A stretch of DNA of 42,901 bases, from positions 1-42,901 of IMG/VR virus record IMGVR_UViG_3300038761_000002, one strand, 5' to 3'. The notes under the pieces were generated by a model, which saw nothing but the letters and a program-made list of their open reading frames with translations, did no database searches and was not told the DNA's origin. Of this stretch, positions 16,937-25,278 are shown one piece after another; positions within the stretch are counted from its first letter, which is position 1; each line of letters starts with the position of its first letter. Source of the DNA: a virus. Both the position numbers and the translations under genes were made by a program.

Positions 16937-17263
16937 TTAGAAGCTGCTGTTCAGACGCACGCGGCAAACGACGTCACCATTCACGCCGCCTTCCACAAAC
17001 ACGCCTACGGCCGTGTTGTCAGTGGATACGGTGGTGATTTCGCTGCCGTCCCAGTAAGCAGGATCCCCCACTTCAGGTTCGTCGGCAGTGGTTTTGGGAA
17101 GCTCGAACACGCCACCGGTTTTCAGAGTGAGCTCTTCGTTGGCAGCCGCGCCATGCAACGCCACACCGAACAGAGAGCCCATAACAACCAGGTCACCAGA
17201 GGCGGCCAGGGCGGCAGCAATGACGGTGATGTTCTCGCCACGCTGGATGAAGTTTTTAGCCAT
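16937..17263 (-). CDS. Capsid cement/decoration protein (DUF2190 type), 108 aa
   Basis: MAKNFIQRGENITVIAAALAASGDLVVMGSLFGVALHGAA followed by TGGVFELPK and a C-terminal VVCRVRLNSSF is the standard layout of DUF2190-family proteins, encoded just downstream of many capsid genes and thought to stabilise capsids. The gene follows the capsid fusion on the same strand with a 90-bp gap that holds no clear terminator. Confidence 0.85.
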   Translation of the reverse strand: MAKNFIQRGENITVIAAALAASGDLVVMGSLFGVALHGAAANEELTLKTGGVFELPKTTADEPEVGDPAYWDGSEITTVSTDNTAVGVFVEGGVNGDVVCRVRLNSSF

Positions 17264-17353
17264 GATTGCACCTTTGCATCCCTCGTCGGGATAGATGGGT
17301 AAATTAGGTGCGGGCCCCGAAGGGCACCGCGGGGAGAGAGGGTTTAGCCGGGG

Positions 17354-19561
17354 TTATGCGCCGGCGTTTTTGAACAGGCCACGGTGATCAATGACGCCGG
17401 CACCGAAGTCCAGACGCGCTTTGATCTTCACGCCATCCACGTCGAAGCCCTGCTGGGTTTCGATGTACACACCTTCTTCACCGGTGAGGTAGGCGTATTC
17501 GATGGTGTCGATACGGGACGGCGCAGCCGCCAGATACCAAGAAGATCCACTCTTCTCATCCAAGCGCGGCTCAACGATAACCGTGAGGGTGCCCGCGAAC
17601 GGGTTCACGTCGCTGGACTTCGCGCTGAGGATTTCCGCAACGATCTGCTGGGCCTTGGTTTCCAGTGCCGCCGGCACAATCAGGAATTCCGCCTGCAGGT
17701 TCAGCGGGCGCTTGCTTTTAACGCCTTTCTGTAGACGCAATTGCTTGCGGCCTTCAGAGAGCGTTTCCACACTCAGAGCCCCGGCAGTGCCCAGGTTGTT
17801 GTGGCTGGCATGGAACAGGGTGACGTTATCAGCCATTTTCACGTTCTCGGTGATCAAGGCCCACACTGTGTTGCTTTCCAGTTCCGCAGCGCTGGCACCA
17901 AAGGCCGCTGGCACCCGGCTGAAAGCGTCCAGGTCATCGTTAATGATGGTCTGGCGGGTCAGGGCGATGATCTTGCCGTAGGTTTCCAGCTTGTAACGCT
18001 GGTTGTCTTCACCCATGGAGCCATATTTGTATTCACCCGCTTCATTGACCTTCTCCAGCTCGGGCGCATCACCCAGCTGCGCCCGGTTAATGAACTTGAA
18101 GTCGCTGGCGCTGGATTGGCGGCAGAATGCCTTGAACGTCTGCGGTGCCGCTTCATACCCGGCACGCAGGGTATTGTTCGCCACATCCGCCAGGATGGCC
18201 GGGAAGTCGTCGGTGGAGTGCATGGCTTTGGCGGCGATTTCCATGCCAGTCATGCCACGGGTGGAGCCCCCGCCCGCGTGGATCACTTCCGCAGCCATAT
18301 TCAGCAGGTTCATGCCACGAAAGTCGCGCGCTTCATCCGGCAGCTGGTTAGCCCCCGGGTTAACGCGATTCATCAACGCTGCCACCATGCCGGCACGCAA
18401 TGCTTCACCGTTGTGGCCCACGACGATGTGACCACCAGGCACATTGTTCTGGCTGCGGGTGGCCAGCAGGTTCAGCACTTCGTTGCGGGCATCCGCCACG
18501 CTAGTGCCGGTGTCGATCATGCGGTTCAGATCCGCTTCTTCGACACGGTGGGTGGATGCCAAAGCGCGCAGAGCGCTGACGCGGGTGCGCTCTTGGGCGA
18601 TGGCTTGGGTAGCTACTTCGCCCGCGTTCTGGGCAGCGGCTGCCGGTACCGGCGGGGGGTCATTACGGGTACCACGGTTCTGGGCACCAGCGGCGGCCAG
18701 GGGTGGCTCCTCTTCTTCCTCGCCACCACCGGCAGCTGCAGCGGCCTGGGCTTTGGCTTCAGCGGCAGCCACACGGACTTCCAGCTGCTCATTGGTTTCG
18801 CCGGCATGACGGGACAGGCCCACCGCCTTCGCGCGTTGTTCGAGAGTCATAACATTACCTTTCGGGTTGGTGTTTGCGGCAGCGGTGGCCGCCGTGATTT
18901 GGCCCGAAGCGGGCCGGTGATACAGGTTGACTGCGCCAGCTGGCGCATTCTGGAATGCGGCGAGATCTGCCTGGGCGACAGCCTGCACCGGTTCAATCAA
19001 TTCATCGGCAAAGCCCAGCTCTACGGCTTGCTCACCGCTCAGCCAGGTTTCTGCCGCCATCATGGCTTTGAGGGTGTCTTTATCCAGGCCGGTTTTGGTG
19101 GCGTAGATGTTGGCCAGGGTGTCTTCAAACTGGTCATACACATCGGCCGTGCGGCGGTGGTCGTCCGCCTCTCCCAAGCTTGGGCCACTGGGCTTGTGGA
19201 TCATGATGAAAGCGTTGGCCGGGATGCGGACCATATCGCCGGCCATGGCGATAACGCTGGCCATGCTGAGCGCGATGCCATCAATGGTGACTTCTACACG
19301 GCGCTCGCTGTTGGCCAGCGCGTTATAGATGGCGAGGCCTTCAGTGATAAACCCGCCTTCACTGTGGATCCGCACGGACAGCGGGCCATCGTTCAGGGAT
19401 TCAACTTCACGCACGATGGTCATGGCGTCGAGGCCATCCCACCAATCACCGATGACGCCGTAGAGCAGCAGCTCACCTTTGGCGTTGATCTGGTTTGTTG
19501 CAGACAAAGCGAGTCCGCCGTTGACCGCTTGGGCCAACGCTTTCAGTTTCCATTTAGGCAT
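17354..19561 (-). CDS. ClpP-like prohead protease / major capsid protein fusion, 735 aa
   Basis: Residues about 1-200 form a ClpP-type serine protease. They include ALSMASVIAMAGD with Ser99 as likely nucleophile and AFIMIHKPSG with His122, and end in AVELGFADELIE. A central region (about 238-365) is Ala/Glu-rich and helical, like a scaffold or delta domain. Residues about 370-735 resemble Mu gpT-type major capsid proteins (AGYEAAPQTFKAFCRQSSASDF, LTRQTIINDDLDAFSRVP, YIETQQGFDVDGVKIKARLDFGAG). Such protease-capsid fusions are known. The protease would have to free the capsid part by self-cleavage. An internal start at 18850 may also yield the capsid part alone. Confidence 0.92.
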   Translation of the reverse strand: MPKWKLKALAQAVNGGLALSATNQINAKGELLLYGVIGDWWDGLDAMTIVREVESLNDGPLSVRIHSEGGFITEGLAIYNALANSERRVEVTIDGIALSMASVIAMAGDMVRIPANAFIMIHKPSGPSLGEADDHRRTADVYDQFEDTLANIYATKTGLDKDTLKAMMAAETWLSGEQAVELGFADELIEPVQAVAQADLAAFQNAPAGAVNLYHRPASGQITAATAAANTNPKGNVMTLEQRAKAVGLSRHAGETNEQLEVRVAAAEAKAQAAAAAGGGEEEEEPPLAAAGAQNRGTRNDPPPVPAAAAQNAGEVATQAIAQERTRVSALRALASTHRVEEADLNRMIDTGTSVADARNEVLNLLATRSQNNVPGGHIVVGHNGEALRAGMVAALMNRVNPGANQLPDEARDFRGMNLLNMAAEVIHAGGGSTRGMTGMEIAAKAMHSTDDFPAILADVANNTLRAGYEAAPQTFKAFCRQSSASDFKFINRAQLGDAPELEKVNEAGEYKYGSMGEDNQRYKLETYGKIIALTRQTIINDDLDAFSRVPAAFGASAAELESNTVWALITENVKMADNVTLFHASHNNLGTAGALSVETLSEGRKQLRLQKGVKSKRPLNLQAEFLIVPAALETKAQQIVAEILSAKSSDVNPFAGTLTVIVEPRLDEKSGSSWYLAAAPSRIDTIEYAYLTGEEGVYIETQQGFDVDGVKIKARLDFGAGVIDHRGLFKNAGA
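18848..18864 (-). promoter_or_regulatory. Internal ribosome binding site and start inside the protease-capsid fusion
   Basis: Within the fusion gene, AAAGG sits seven bases before an in-frame ATG (18850-18848), codon 238, at the junction between protease and scaffold-like region. Translation here would give a 498-residue protein (MTLEQRAKAVGLSRHAGE...) lacking the protease. The arrangement recalls the nested start of lambda Nu3 inside C. Usage is inferred from spacing only. Confidence 0.5.
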
Positions 19562-19573
19562 GGGGTGCTCCGG

Positions 19574-21046
19574 TTATTCGTCGCCGGGTTCGGGGTATGC
19601 CGCGCCGGGGGCGCGGGCCTGGGTAACGCCGGCATCACTCACGCGGCCTGCATCGGTGGTAACGATAATGCCGTCACGGTTGAGGCTGTCGCGTTCTTGT
19701 TTGATTTCGGCGAACACGTCTTCGGGCTCAAAGCCCATGGAGCGGATCTGTTCGGATAGCGAGCCCAGGCCTGCGCGAACCATGTCGACAATCGGCGGAA
19801 TTTCCCGCGATGGGTCGATCATTTCACGGCGCGGCGGGGTCCATTCCCAGCGCACGGGCTGCTTGATTTCACCGACCAGCATGGCCGCCTGGTTGAACCA
19901 TTCGGCCACGCCTTGGCACACGGTGGGTATCAACGATGCCCAGCGGTATTGCTCCACGTTGCGGGTGAATTCCAGGTGCCCCATACGCCCGCTGCTAAAA
20001 TTCACGCGCTCCAGGTTGCCGGTGAGCGCGGCGAACGGTACGCCGTAGGCGATGGCGATGGCGTGTTGTTCAACGCTAACGAATTCACCATGGCCGGATA
20101 CGCTAGGCGGGTTGTTGAAGCGCACGTCCTCGCCGGTTTTCAGGCGCGGGAACATGCCGGGTTCCAGCTTTTCTGGCAGCACGTCACCTTTGCGATCGGT
20201 GTCGCCTTCTGGCTCCACCACGACGCCCACCAAGCAGGCGGCGCTTTTGGCGGCCTCGATGCGGGCATCTTGGTAATCGTCCAGGTTCTTCATGCGCATG
20301 ATGGCGGCGGTGCCACGCGGCACGCCGCGCACTTGCCCTGGGCGCAGCATTTCAAACAGGTGAATCACATCCGCCGCCGGCGTGAGCTTGCTGGCACTGA
20401 AACCGCCCAGCGCATCACCGGGGTGGCTGGTGTGCAGCCAGTAGCCCACGCGCTGGTGCTGCGCGTTGAACTGCACGCCTTGCACGGCGTAGCCGCCATT
20501 CATCTGGCCGTTTTTGGTGTGATCCAGATAATCACCTTCCAACAACCGCAGCTTGAGCGGCACTTTCAGGGCGGGGTCTCTGTCGGTCACACGCACGATA
20601 ATCGCATCGCCGCTTTCTACAGCGGTGCGCACGGCCAAGGCTTGCAGGCCGTACAGGTTATGCCGGCCGTCATAGTCGATGGCCGTGCTCTCGCACCAAT
20701 TCAGCATGGTGCGCTGGAGCGGTTTCTTTTCTTCAGCATCGCTCACCAGCGCACTGGGGCGGATGCCAGTGCCGACGATGTTGGTGGTGAGCACCCGCAC
20801 TGCGCTGGCGGCATACGGGTTGTTTCGCACCAGCTCGCGGTGCCGGGCACGCAGCAGTGGGAGCGCGGCGCGGCTTTCGGCGTTGGCGCTGCTATCGCTG
20901 CCCCGTGTCCAGGTGTTGCGCCGGCCTTTGCCAGCACCGTCGTAGCCGTTCACGGCGCGCAGGCGATCCGTTACCACGCGGGCACGGGTGCGGCGGGCTT
21001 CGGCTTCCGGGGAAAACCAGCCGATGGTGCGATCAATCCAGCTCAT
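19574..21046 (-). CDS. Portal protein, lambda gpB family, 490 aa
   Basis: The portal forms the dodecameric DNA gate of the head. The N-terminus MSWIDRTIGWFSPEAEARRTRARV and blocks ARHRELVRNNPYAASAVRVLTTNIVGTGIRP, ESGDAIIVRV and FEMLRPGQVRGVPRG are typical of this family (usual length about 480-550). The start overlaps the gpW stop (21043) as ATGA. The order terminase-gpW-portal-protease/capsid is exactly that of lambda. Confidence 0.94.
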   Translation of the reverse strand: MSWIDRTIGWFSPEAEARRTRARVVTDRLRAVNGYDGAGKGRRNTWTRGSDSSANAESRAALPLLRARHRELVRNNPYAASAVRVLTTNIVGTGIRPSALVSDAEEKKPLQRTMLNWCESTAIDYDGRHNLYGLQALAVRTAVESGDAIIVRVTDRDPALKVPLKLRLLEGDYLDHTKNGQMNGGYAVQGVQFNAQHQRVGYWLHTSHPGDALGGFSASKLTPAADVIHLFEMLRPGQVRGVPRGTAAIMRMKNLDDYQDARIEAAKSAACLVGVVVEPEGDTDRKGDVLPEKLEPGMFPRLKTGEDVRFNNPPSVSGHGEFVSVEQHAIAIAYGVPFAALTGNLERVNFSSGRMGHLEFTRNVEQYRWASLIPTVCQGVAEWFNQAAMLVGEIKQPVRWEWTPPRREMIDPSREIPPIVDMVRAGLGSLSEQIRSMGFEPEDVFAEIKQERDSLNRDGIIVTTDAGRVSDAGVTQARAPGAAYPEPGDE

Positions 21047-21252
21047 TGATACCCCCGGTCAAACGTGGGGGCATACGCCCGGTGTTGGCCACCGGCGTTT
21101 GGGCCCTTCACACTTTTGCGGATCATGTCGCGCACACGAATCATGTCATCGAGGCTACGGAATTCCGTGGTCTTACCGTTGTGCGTAATGCGCAGGGTGC
21201 CTGTGGCAATCGCGGCTTCAATGCGATCCAGATCTGCTTGCTTGTAAGCCAT
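21043..21252 (-). CDS. gpW-like head-tail joining protein, 69 aa
   Basis: MAYKQADLDRIEAAIATGTLRITHNGKTTEFRSLDDMIRVRDMIRKSV is a clear gpW match in form and size. The protein sits in the portal region and is required before tail attachment. ATG 21252 lies 6 nt after the terminase stop, and the gene overlaps portal by four bases. Confidence 0.92.
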   Translation of the reverse strand: MAYKQADLDRIEAAIATGTLRITHNGKTTEFRSLDDMIRVRDMIRKSVKGPNAGGQHRAYAPTFDRGYQ

Positions 21253-21258
21253 GGGCGG

Positions 21259-23301
21259 TTACCAGTAGTTGGATTTGCGGCGGCCACCGCCGGCGTCTTC
21301 CGGGGTGTCATCGCCACCGAACAGGTCGCTTTGTTTGAGCTGGGCCTCAAGCTGATCCCAGCGTTCATCTTTCCAGGTGTGCAAGCGCAGGCTGTAGGCC
21401 GCGTGCAGGGCGTAGACTTCGCAGTCAGCCGCTTCAATGGGCTGGCCGGGTTTGTCGTGCCACACGAGCTTGCCGCCCATGCGGGCGTTGGGCGCTTTGA
21501 TCACACCGGTGAGTTGTTCGTAGTAGTCGTCGCGCACGTTGGTGTACCAGTGCATGCGCCCTGGGCCTTCACCTTGCAGGCTGAGCCTACCGCCTTCGCC
21601 GAAGATCAGGTCTTTGGCTTTGTGGGTGCCCACCTGGTACACCTGCAGGCCGAATTTCGCGGCCTTGGTTTTGTGCCCGTTCTTTTTGCTGTAGTCCGTT
21701 TTGCGCGGGGCGCTGAATATCTCGCGACGGCCGTAATCGTTACTGCTGCCCTTGATGGCCATGACGCCGCGCTTCTGCCGGGGGCGTACCCAGTTGTACA
21801 CCTGCTCGGTGCTGTGGCCGCCGGAGTCGATGCTGATGGCTCGCGGGATCATCCTGAATCCGTCCGCGCTTTTGCGGGGGGTAAACAGGAAATCATCAAG
21901 CTCTTTCCAAACCGGGTCGCTGCTATCAGTGGTGCTGACCTTGGCGAAGAATTCGCCCCAGTAGATCAGCCAACCTTCCATGCCTCTGCCCCAGGCACGC
22001 AGCACAACGGCAACGCGATCGCGTTGCACATCGATGCCGGCGGTGAGGATCAGGCCGCCGTGAGGCACCACCAGTTCGGGGTAATCTTCCGCGCGTTCGC
22101 GCAGGGCGTCCGCATCGGGAGCTGCGGTTTCGTATTCAAAGGTGCGGCCCAGTTTCTGGTTGGTGAACGTGATCAAACCAGAAAGGTCGCCTTTCTCAGC
22201 CAGGTGATCCGCTTTCAGCTTGTCGCGCACCACATCCGCGAGGCTGGTACCCGGTACGCAGGCATATAGCTCGCCGAGCTGGGTGAAGCCAGCCTTCCCG
22301 TGGAATGGCCGTGTTGGAACCCAGCCACATAGCGGGTCGCCCTGCTCCACCGCGTTGTACACGGTGTCGCGGATGTTGGTTTGTCGCTGGTGATCATCCC
22401 AACCGCTGCCACAGCCCGGGCAGCAATACACGGCGGTATCCGGCATGGCGCGGCCGTACACTTCGTGCACTGGGGCTTCGTCATCGGCATCCAGCCAGCT
22501 TACGTTTTCCCATGCCAGCACATGGCTCTCTTCGCATTCGTGACACACCACCGGCAGCACCCGGCAATCGGATTCACGCACGCGGTGTTCCGTTTTGCTC
22601 AGGTCCTTGATGGTTGGGGTGCCACCCACAATCAGCTTGCTGCCGGGGTAGCGTTTCAGCCGCTCTTCCAGCAGACCGATCGCATCACCCTGCCGCTTCA
22701 CATCCACGCTGGTATCGTCGGGTTCTTCAACCACACCCACGCCCACCGAGCTGGTGGACTTCACGTTGCCGGGGCTGTTGGAGCCAACCAGTTTCAGGAA
22801 ACCGCCCGGGAAGGTTTTCAAATCCCAGCGATTGCCCGCCTTGCGGCTGGTTGTCACATCGACCACGCCTTTCATTGCCGGCGTGGCACTGAGGGCAGGC
22901 ACCAGCTTTTCATCGTGAAAGGCCTTGCCGTCTTTCTCTTTCGCGAACAGCACCATCAGCGGTGCCGGGTGGCCGTCAATGCGTTTGGCCAAGTACCCGA
23001 TGAGAAAGTAAGTCCAGCCCAGCTGGGCGGCTTTCATCAGGTCCACTTCATCCACACTGGTATCATCCAGCGCAGCAGCTACGCCCAAGAAATAAGGCGA
23101 ATAATAAAAGTCGTACAGCCCAGCCAGATCACCGATGGTTTCCGGCAGGTGGTAGTGTTCCTGCATCCATTGCGCTGTCGGAACATGCCGACGGGGCCGG
23201 AATTTACTCGACGCCCTCAGTAAGACCTTTCGCAGCGTCGCCTGCAAACTCGCCAATTCGCTCAATTGCAGGTTCAACGACATCGCTAAGTGTTGCGGCA
23301 T
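21259..23301 (-). CDS. Terminase large subunit, lambda gpA family, 680 aa
   Basis: This ATP-driven packaging motor and nuclease carries the family's offset P-loop MKAAQLGWT (89-97, Lys90). It also has an acidic Walker B-like VVEEPD (190-195), two CxxC zinc pairs in the middle (CHEC and CPGC), and a nuclease-type ISIDSGGHSTEQVYNWV. Length suits the family. The gene overlaps the end of the small subunit by about 100 bp. The start is uncertain among TTG 23304, ATG 23301 and ATG 23283, and none has an ideal Shine-Dalgarno; AAAGGAG lies 16 nt before 23301. Translational coupling with the small subunit is likely. Confidence 0.93.
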   Translation of the reverse strand: MPQHLAMSLNLQLSELASLQATLRKVLLRASSKFRPRRHVPTAQWMQEHYHLPETIGDLAGLYDFYYSPYFLGVAAALDDTSVDEVDLMKAAQLGWTYFLIGYLAKRIDGHPAPLMVLFAKEKDGKAFHDEKLVPALSATPAMKGVVDVTTSRKAGNRWDLKTFPGGFLKLVGSNSPGNVKSTSSVGVGVVEEPDDTSVDVKRQGDAIGLLEERLKRYPGSKLIVGGTPTIKDLSKTEHRVRESDCRVLPVVCHECEESHVLAWENVSWLDADDEAPVHEVYGRAMPDTAVYCCPGCGSGWDDHQRQTNIRDTVYNAVEQGDPLCGWVPTRPFHGKAGFTQLGELYACVPGTSLADVVRDKLKADHLAEKGDLSGLITFTNQKLGRTFEYETAAPDADALRERAEDYPELVVPHGGLILTAGIDVQRDRVAVVLRAWGRGMEGWLIYWGEFFAKVSTTDSSDPVWKELDDFLFTPRKSADGFRMIPRAISIDSGGHSTEQVYNWVRPRQKRGVMAIKGSSNDYGRREIFSAPRKTDYSKKNGHKTKAAKFGLQVYQVGTHKAKDLIFGEGGRLSLQGEGPGRMHWYTNVRDDYYEQLTGVIKAPNARMGGKLVWHDKPGQPIEAADCEVYALHAAYSLRLHTWKDERWDQLEAQLKQSDLFGGDDTPEDAGGGRRKSNYW

Positions 23302-23692
23302 CAATAGTGATGCCGTGCTCCTTTTCCAGTGCCTGGCGCAGACGCTCTACCGCACCGCGAATTTCACGGTTCGCATAGCCCGCCCAATTCGTGATTGCCT
23401 GGGCAGCTTCTTCAGCCAGCACCAGCAATCCCAGTTTTTCGTTATAGGTCAGCCGACCTAGCGCCGCCTTCACCTGAGCTTCCTCGGTTTTGGCAGCCGC
23501 CAGATCCGCTTGTTTCTCACCGCCCCGCCCTGCCGCGTGGGTGCGCAGGTGGTCGCAGTAATCACGCAGCCACTCAGCATAAGAGCCATCGCGGCGCAGG
23601 TTTCCATCAGATGCATGCTTGCTAGCCGCCTGCTGGCTAATACCAACCAGCCGCGCGAAGCCAGAAGCCGTTGCTTGTGCATCAAGATCCAT
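23204..23692 (-). CDS. Terminase small subunit, Nu1-like, 162 aa
   Basis: It recognises the cos region and hands DNA to the large subunit. The N-terminus (FARLVGISQQAASKHASDGNLRRDGSYAEWLRDYCDHL) is the winged helix-turn-helix seen in Nu1-type proteins. It is followed by a helical region (EEAQVKAALGRLTYNEKLGLLVLAEEA) for oligomerisation. ATG 23692 with GGTGG at close spacing is preferred to the TTG at 23704. It is the first packaging gene after the lysis cassette. Confidence 0.9.
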   Translation of the reverse strand: MDLDAQATASGFARLVGISQQAASKHASDGNLRRDGSYAEWLRDYCDHLRTHAAGRGGEKQADLAAAKTEEAQVKAALGRLTYNEKLGLLVLAEEAAQAITNWAGYANREIRGAVERLRQALEKEHGITIDAATLSDVVEPAIERIGEFAGDAAKGLTEGVE

Positions 23693-23807
23693 GGAAACCA
23701 CCAATAATCGGGGAACAACTACAACCCCCTATAGAAACCCACATCTGCAAACAACCCGCGCTCTGCGCACCCGTATGCGGTCGATCTCAGGGAGGACCCG
23801 CGCGGTC
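23693..23807. other. Non-coding gap before terminase: candidate cos region
   Basis: In lambda-type phages cos lies just upstream of the small terminase gene. Here that place is this 115-bp gap between Rz and the small subunit. It contains a GC-rich stretch with a 6-bp stem AGGACC-CGCGC-GGTCCT (23793-23809) that overlaps the Rz stop. No nicking sequence can be recognised by eye, so the assignment is by position. Confidence 0.4.
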
Positions 23808-24311
23808 CTATTCCGCCCCCAAGTGAGAATTACTCTCATAACCGGGGCAGACTTTCCGGACGTAATCTTGCAGCGCCGTCAGGGTTCTGATGGCGGCGTC
23901 ACCTTCGTTAGCGAGTCCGACAATTCTTCCAGCATGCGCTGGCTCAAGTTCGGCTCGAACTGTTGCATCATCCAGGCTTCCGGCGCCGGGGGCTTCAACG
24001 GTTCGGCAGCTACTCGCGAGCACTGACAACCGCCGCTCACCAGACAGAACAGCAGCAAGACGCTCACGCTCGGCAGCTTCAGCATTGGCCTTTTCCTTCT
24101 GATGCAGCTGGCCAAGCTGGGCCAGCTCTTCACTTAACGTATCGCGCTGTGCGATCAGGAATGACTGATCAACCAAGGCAGCTTCCGCCTGCGCCTCTCT
24201 GTACTCAGCAAACGCCTGACCAACCTGCGCGCGGCCCATCAGTAAACCTGTTGAGAAGACAATCGCAACCGCAGCCAGCAGAACAAGACCCCGAACTGTC
24301 GCGATGCTCAC
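23808..24311 (-). CDS. Inner-membrane spanin Rz-like, 167 aa
   Basis: One N-terminal membrane helix (about 7-25, VRGLVLLAAVAIVFSTGLLMG) is followed by a long periplasmic coiled coil (about 30-90, rich in Ala/Glu/Gln) and a Cys-containing C-terminus. This is the build of i-spanins that fuse inner and outer membranes in lysis. The start is GTG 24311, overlapping the endolysin stop by four bases. The outer partner Rz1 is encoded entirely within it in another frame. Confidence 0.88.
   Translation of the reverse strand: MSIATVRGLVLLAAVAIVFSTGLLMGRAQVGQAFAEYREAQAEAALVDQSFLIAQRDTLSEELAQLGQLHQKEKANAEAAERERLAAVLSGERRLSVLASSCRTVEAPGAGSLDDATVRAELEPAHAGRIVGLANEGDAAIRTLTALQDYVRKVCPGYESNSHLGAE
23879..24085 (-). 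CDS. Outer-membrane spanin lipoprotein Rz1-like, nested in Rz, 68 aa
   Basis: MLKLPSVSVLLLFCLVSGGC is a lipoprotein signal with the acylated Cys at residue 20. The mature part is short and proline-containing (EPLKPPAPEAWMMQQFEP...VTPPSEP), as in Rz1 proteins. ATG 24085 has AAGGA eight bases upstream. The frame is +1 relative to Rz and lies completely inside it, the lambda arrangement. The longer open frame to 24133 adds residues before the signal and is unlikely. Confidence 0.87.
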   Translation of the reverse strand: MLKLPSVSVLLLFCLVSGGCQCSRVAAEPLKPPAPEAWMMQQFEPNLSQRMLEELSDSLTKVTPPSEP

Positions 24312-24778
24312 AGCTCATCCATGCAGAGCGAATACTCTGCCTCACGCCGTTTAACTAACCCACCCAACCGAACACCGCCGGCATAGACCCAGCGCTTCAA
24401 CTCCGGGCACCATTCCTGGTATGAATCACCTCGGTTAATCCTGACCACCAGCGTGCTGTTACATGCAGCCCCAACACCGACGTTATAAGCCCAGCTCAGA
24501 ACCGCCGCCCACTGGTTAGGCGTGAGGTAGCCATCAACGCAAGCCTCAACACCAGCAAGGTGGGTACGCATTTCACGCTGGAGCGCAGCATCACATTCAG
24601 CATCAGTCGCCGTGTCGCCCATCTGCACATCAGCAGTTATGCCCTCGCAGATCGTGGGCACACCCACCGGGTCAAGGTAAGCAACCAGGCTGCGACCTTC
24701 GTAAGGAGCAATCACAGAACCAGCAATGGCCAGCACACCAGCACCAATGATCCCTGCCAAGCGCGCTTTACTGGCCAT
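24308..24778 (-). CDS. Endolysin, GH24 lysozyme with N-terminal SAR/anchor segment, 156 aa
   Basis: This muramidase cuts peptidoglycan. The catalytic triad pattern E-x8-D-x5-T is exact (Glu27, Asp36, Thr42 in PYEGRSLVAYLDPVGVPT). The start ARLAGIIGAGVLAIAGSVIAP is a weakly hydrophobic signal-anchor-release type segment, so export may be Sec-driven and activation release-dependent. ATG 24778 has GAGG nine bases upstream. Four Cys after the active site (GACVD, GAACN, EWCPE, SLCMD types) could form disulfides. It overlaps holin upstream and Rz downstream. Confidence 0.93.
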   Translation of the reverse strand: MASKARLAGIIGAGVLAIAGSVIAPYEGRSLVAYLDPVGVPTICEGITADVQMGDTATDAECDAALQREMRTHLAGVEACVDGYLTPNQWAAVLSWAYNVGVGAACNSTLVVRINRGDSYQEWCPELKRWVYAGGVRLGGLVKRREAEYSLCMDEL

Positions 24779-24998
24779 CACTATCAACCTCTTGAAGTCT
24801 ATCCAGCCTCAACTTGAACAACCGCTGCTCGCGGCGATCTTTGCGAAACTGATACACCCCATTAATAAACAAGGTCAGCAACGCAGTGAATATACCGACG
24901 ATGACGCCCCATTCAGTCAGGGTCAGCCCGGCCAGCACCGATACGCCCGCCCCGGCATAGCTGCCAGCAGCGACCACACTGTCCGTCTTTGGCGTCAT
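24768..24998 (-). CDS. Holin, two membrane helices, 76 aa
   Basis: The protein times lysis by forming inner-membrane lesions. Two hydrophobic stretches (about 10-25 and 30-48, LTEWGVIVGIFTALLTLFING) are followed by a basic C-tail (FRKDRREQRLFKLRLDRL), as in HP1/P2-type holins. ATG 24998 has GGTGGGG upstream. It is the first gene of the late operon after the leader and overlaps endolysin by 11 bp. Confidence 0.88.
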   Translation of the reverse strand: MTPKTDSVVAAGSYAGAGVSVLAGLTLTEWGVIVGIFTALLTLFINGVYQFRKDRREQRLFKLRLDRLQEVDSDGQ

Positions 24999-25011
24999 TA
25001 ATGGCCCCACC

Positions 25012-25038
25012 AGAAATAAAAAGCCCCGCCGAAGCGGG
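25012..25038 (-). terminator. Terminator just before holin
   Basis: On the minus strand CCCGC-TTCG-GCGGG (25038-25025) is followed by GCTTTTTATTTC. It stands at the end of the late leader, 14 bp before the holin start, so late transcripts must read through it. Confidence 0.75.
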
Positions 25039-25051
25039 ACCGGGAGAAAAT

Positions 25052-25189
25052 TGGTTGCAGCAGCAGGAATCGAACCTGCTCCGACCAGCGCCTCACTGGC
25101 CTACACATTTTCCCTGCATCAATGGGCTACCGATACAAAGCGTGTGTCGCGCGTAAAAACCCGCCGCTCTACCCTTGAGCTTCGCTACA
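25052..25189 (-). ncRNA. tRNA-like structure in the late leader (about 138 nt)
   Basis: Read on the minus strand the 5' end TGTAGCG (25189-25183) pairs with 3' TGCTGCA (25062-25056), seven pairs with two G-U. A D-arm GCTC-AAGGGTA-GAGC follows (25180-25166). Near the 3' end is a perfect T-arm GCAGG-TTCGATT-CCTGC (25079-25063), then the acceptor strand, a discriminator A and an encoded CCA (25054-25052). Between D- and T-arms are 86 nt instead of about 22. They contain a GGCCAG-TGAGGCG-CTGGTC hairpin directly before the T-arm and a weaker CGACACA/TGTATCG hairpin. No standard anticodon arm is found, so no amino acid is assigned. Confidence 0.6.
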
Positions 25190-25195
25190 TCACAA

Positions 25196-25228
25196 ACAAA
25201 AAAGCCCGCAGGCATAAACCAGCGGGCT
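25196..25228 (-). terminator. Terminator upstream of the tRNA-like element
   Basis: On the minus strand AGCCCGC (25228-25222) pairs with GCGGGCT (25209-25203), followed by TTTTTGTTTG. It is the second terminator of the late leader. Confidence 0.75.
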
Positions 25229-25242
25229 CGAATTACAGGCAT

Positions 25243-25278
25243 AAAAAAACCCGCCGAGATTTCTCTGGGCGGGTTTTT
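25243..25278. terminator. Bidirectional terminator at the start of the late leader
   Basis: AACCCGCC (25248-25255) and GGCGGGTT (25268-25275) form an 8-bp stem with A-run on the left and T-run on the right, so it can stop transcription on both strands. It lies about 10-15 bp downstream of the predicted late start, the position of lambda tR'. Confidence 0.88.

Noticed and set aside
25052-25189. Ordinary tRNA gene with assigned anticodon, or tmRNA
   Set aside because: The distance between D- and T-arms is far too long for a tRNA, and the best hairpin before the T-arm has G at the position of U33. It is too short for tmRNA and has no tag reading frame ending before the 3' half.
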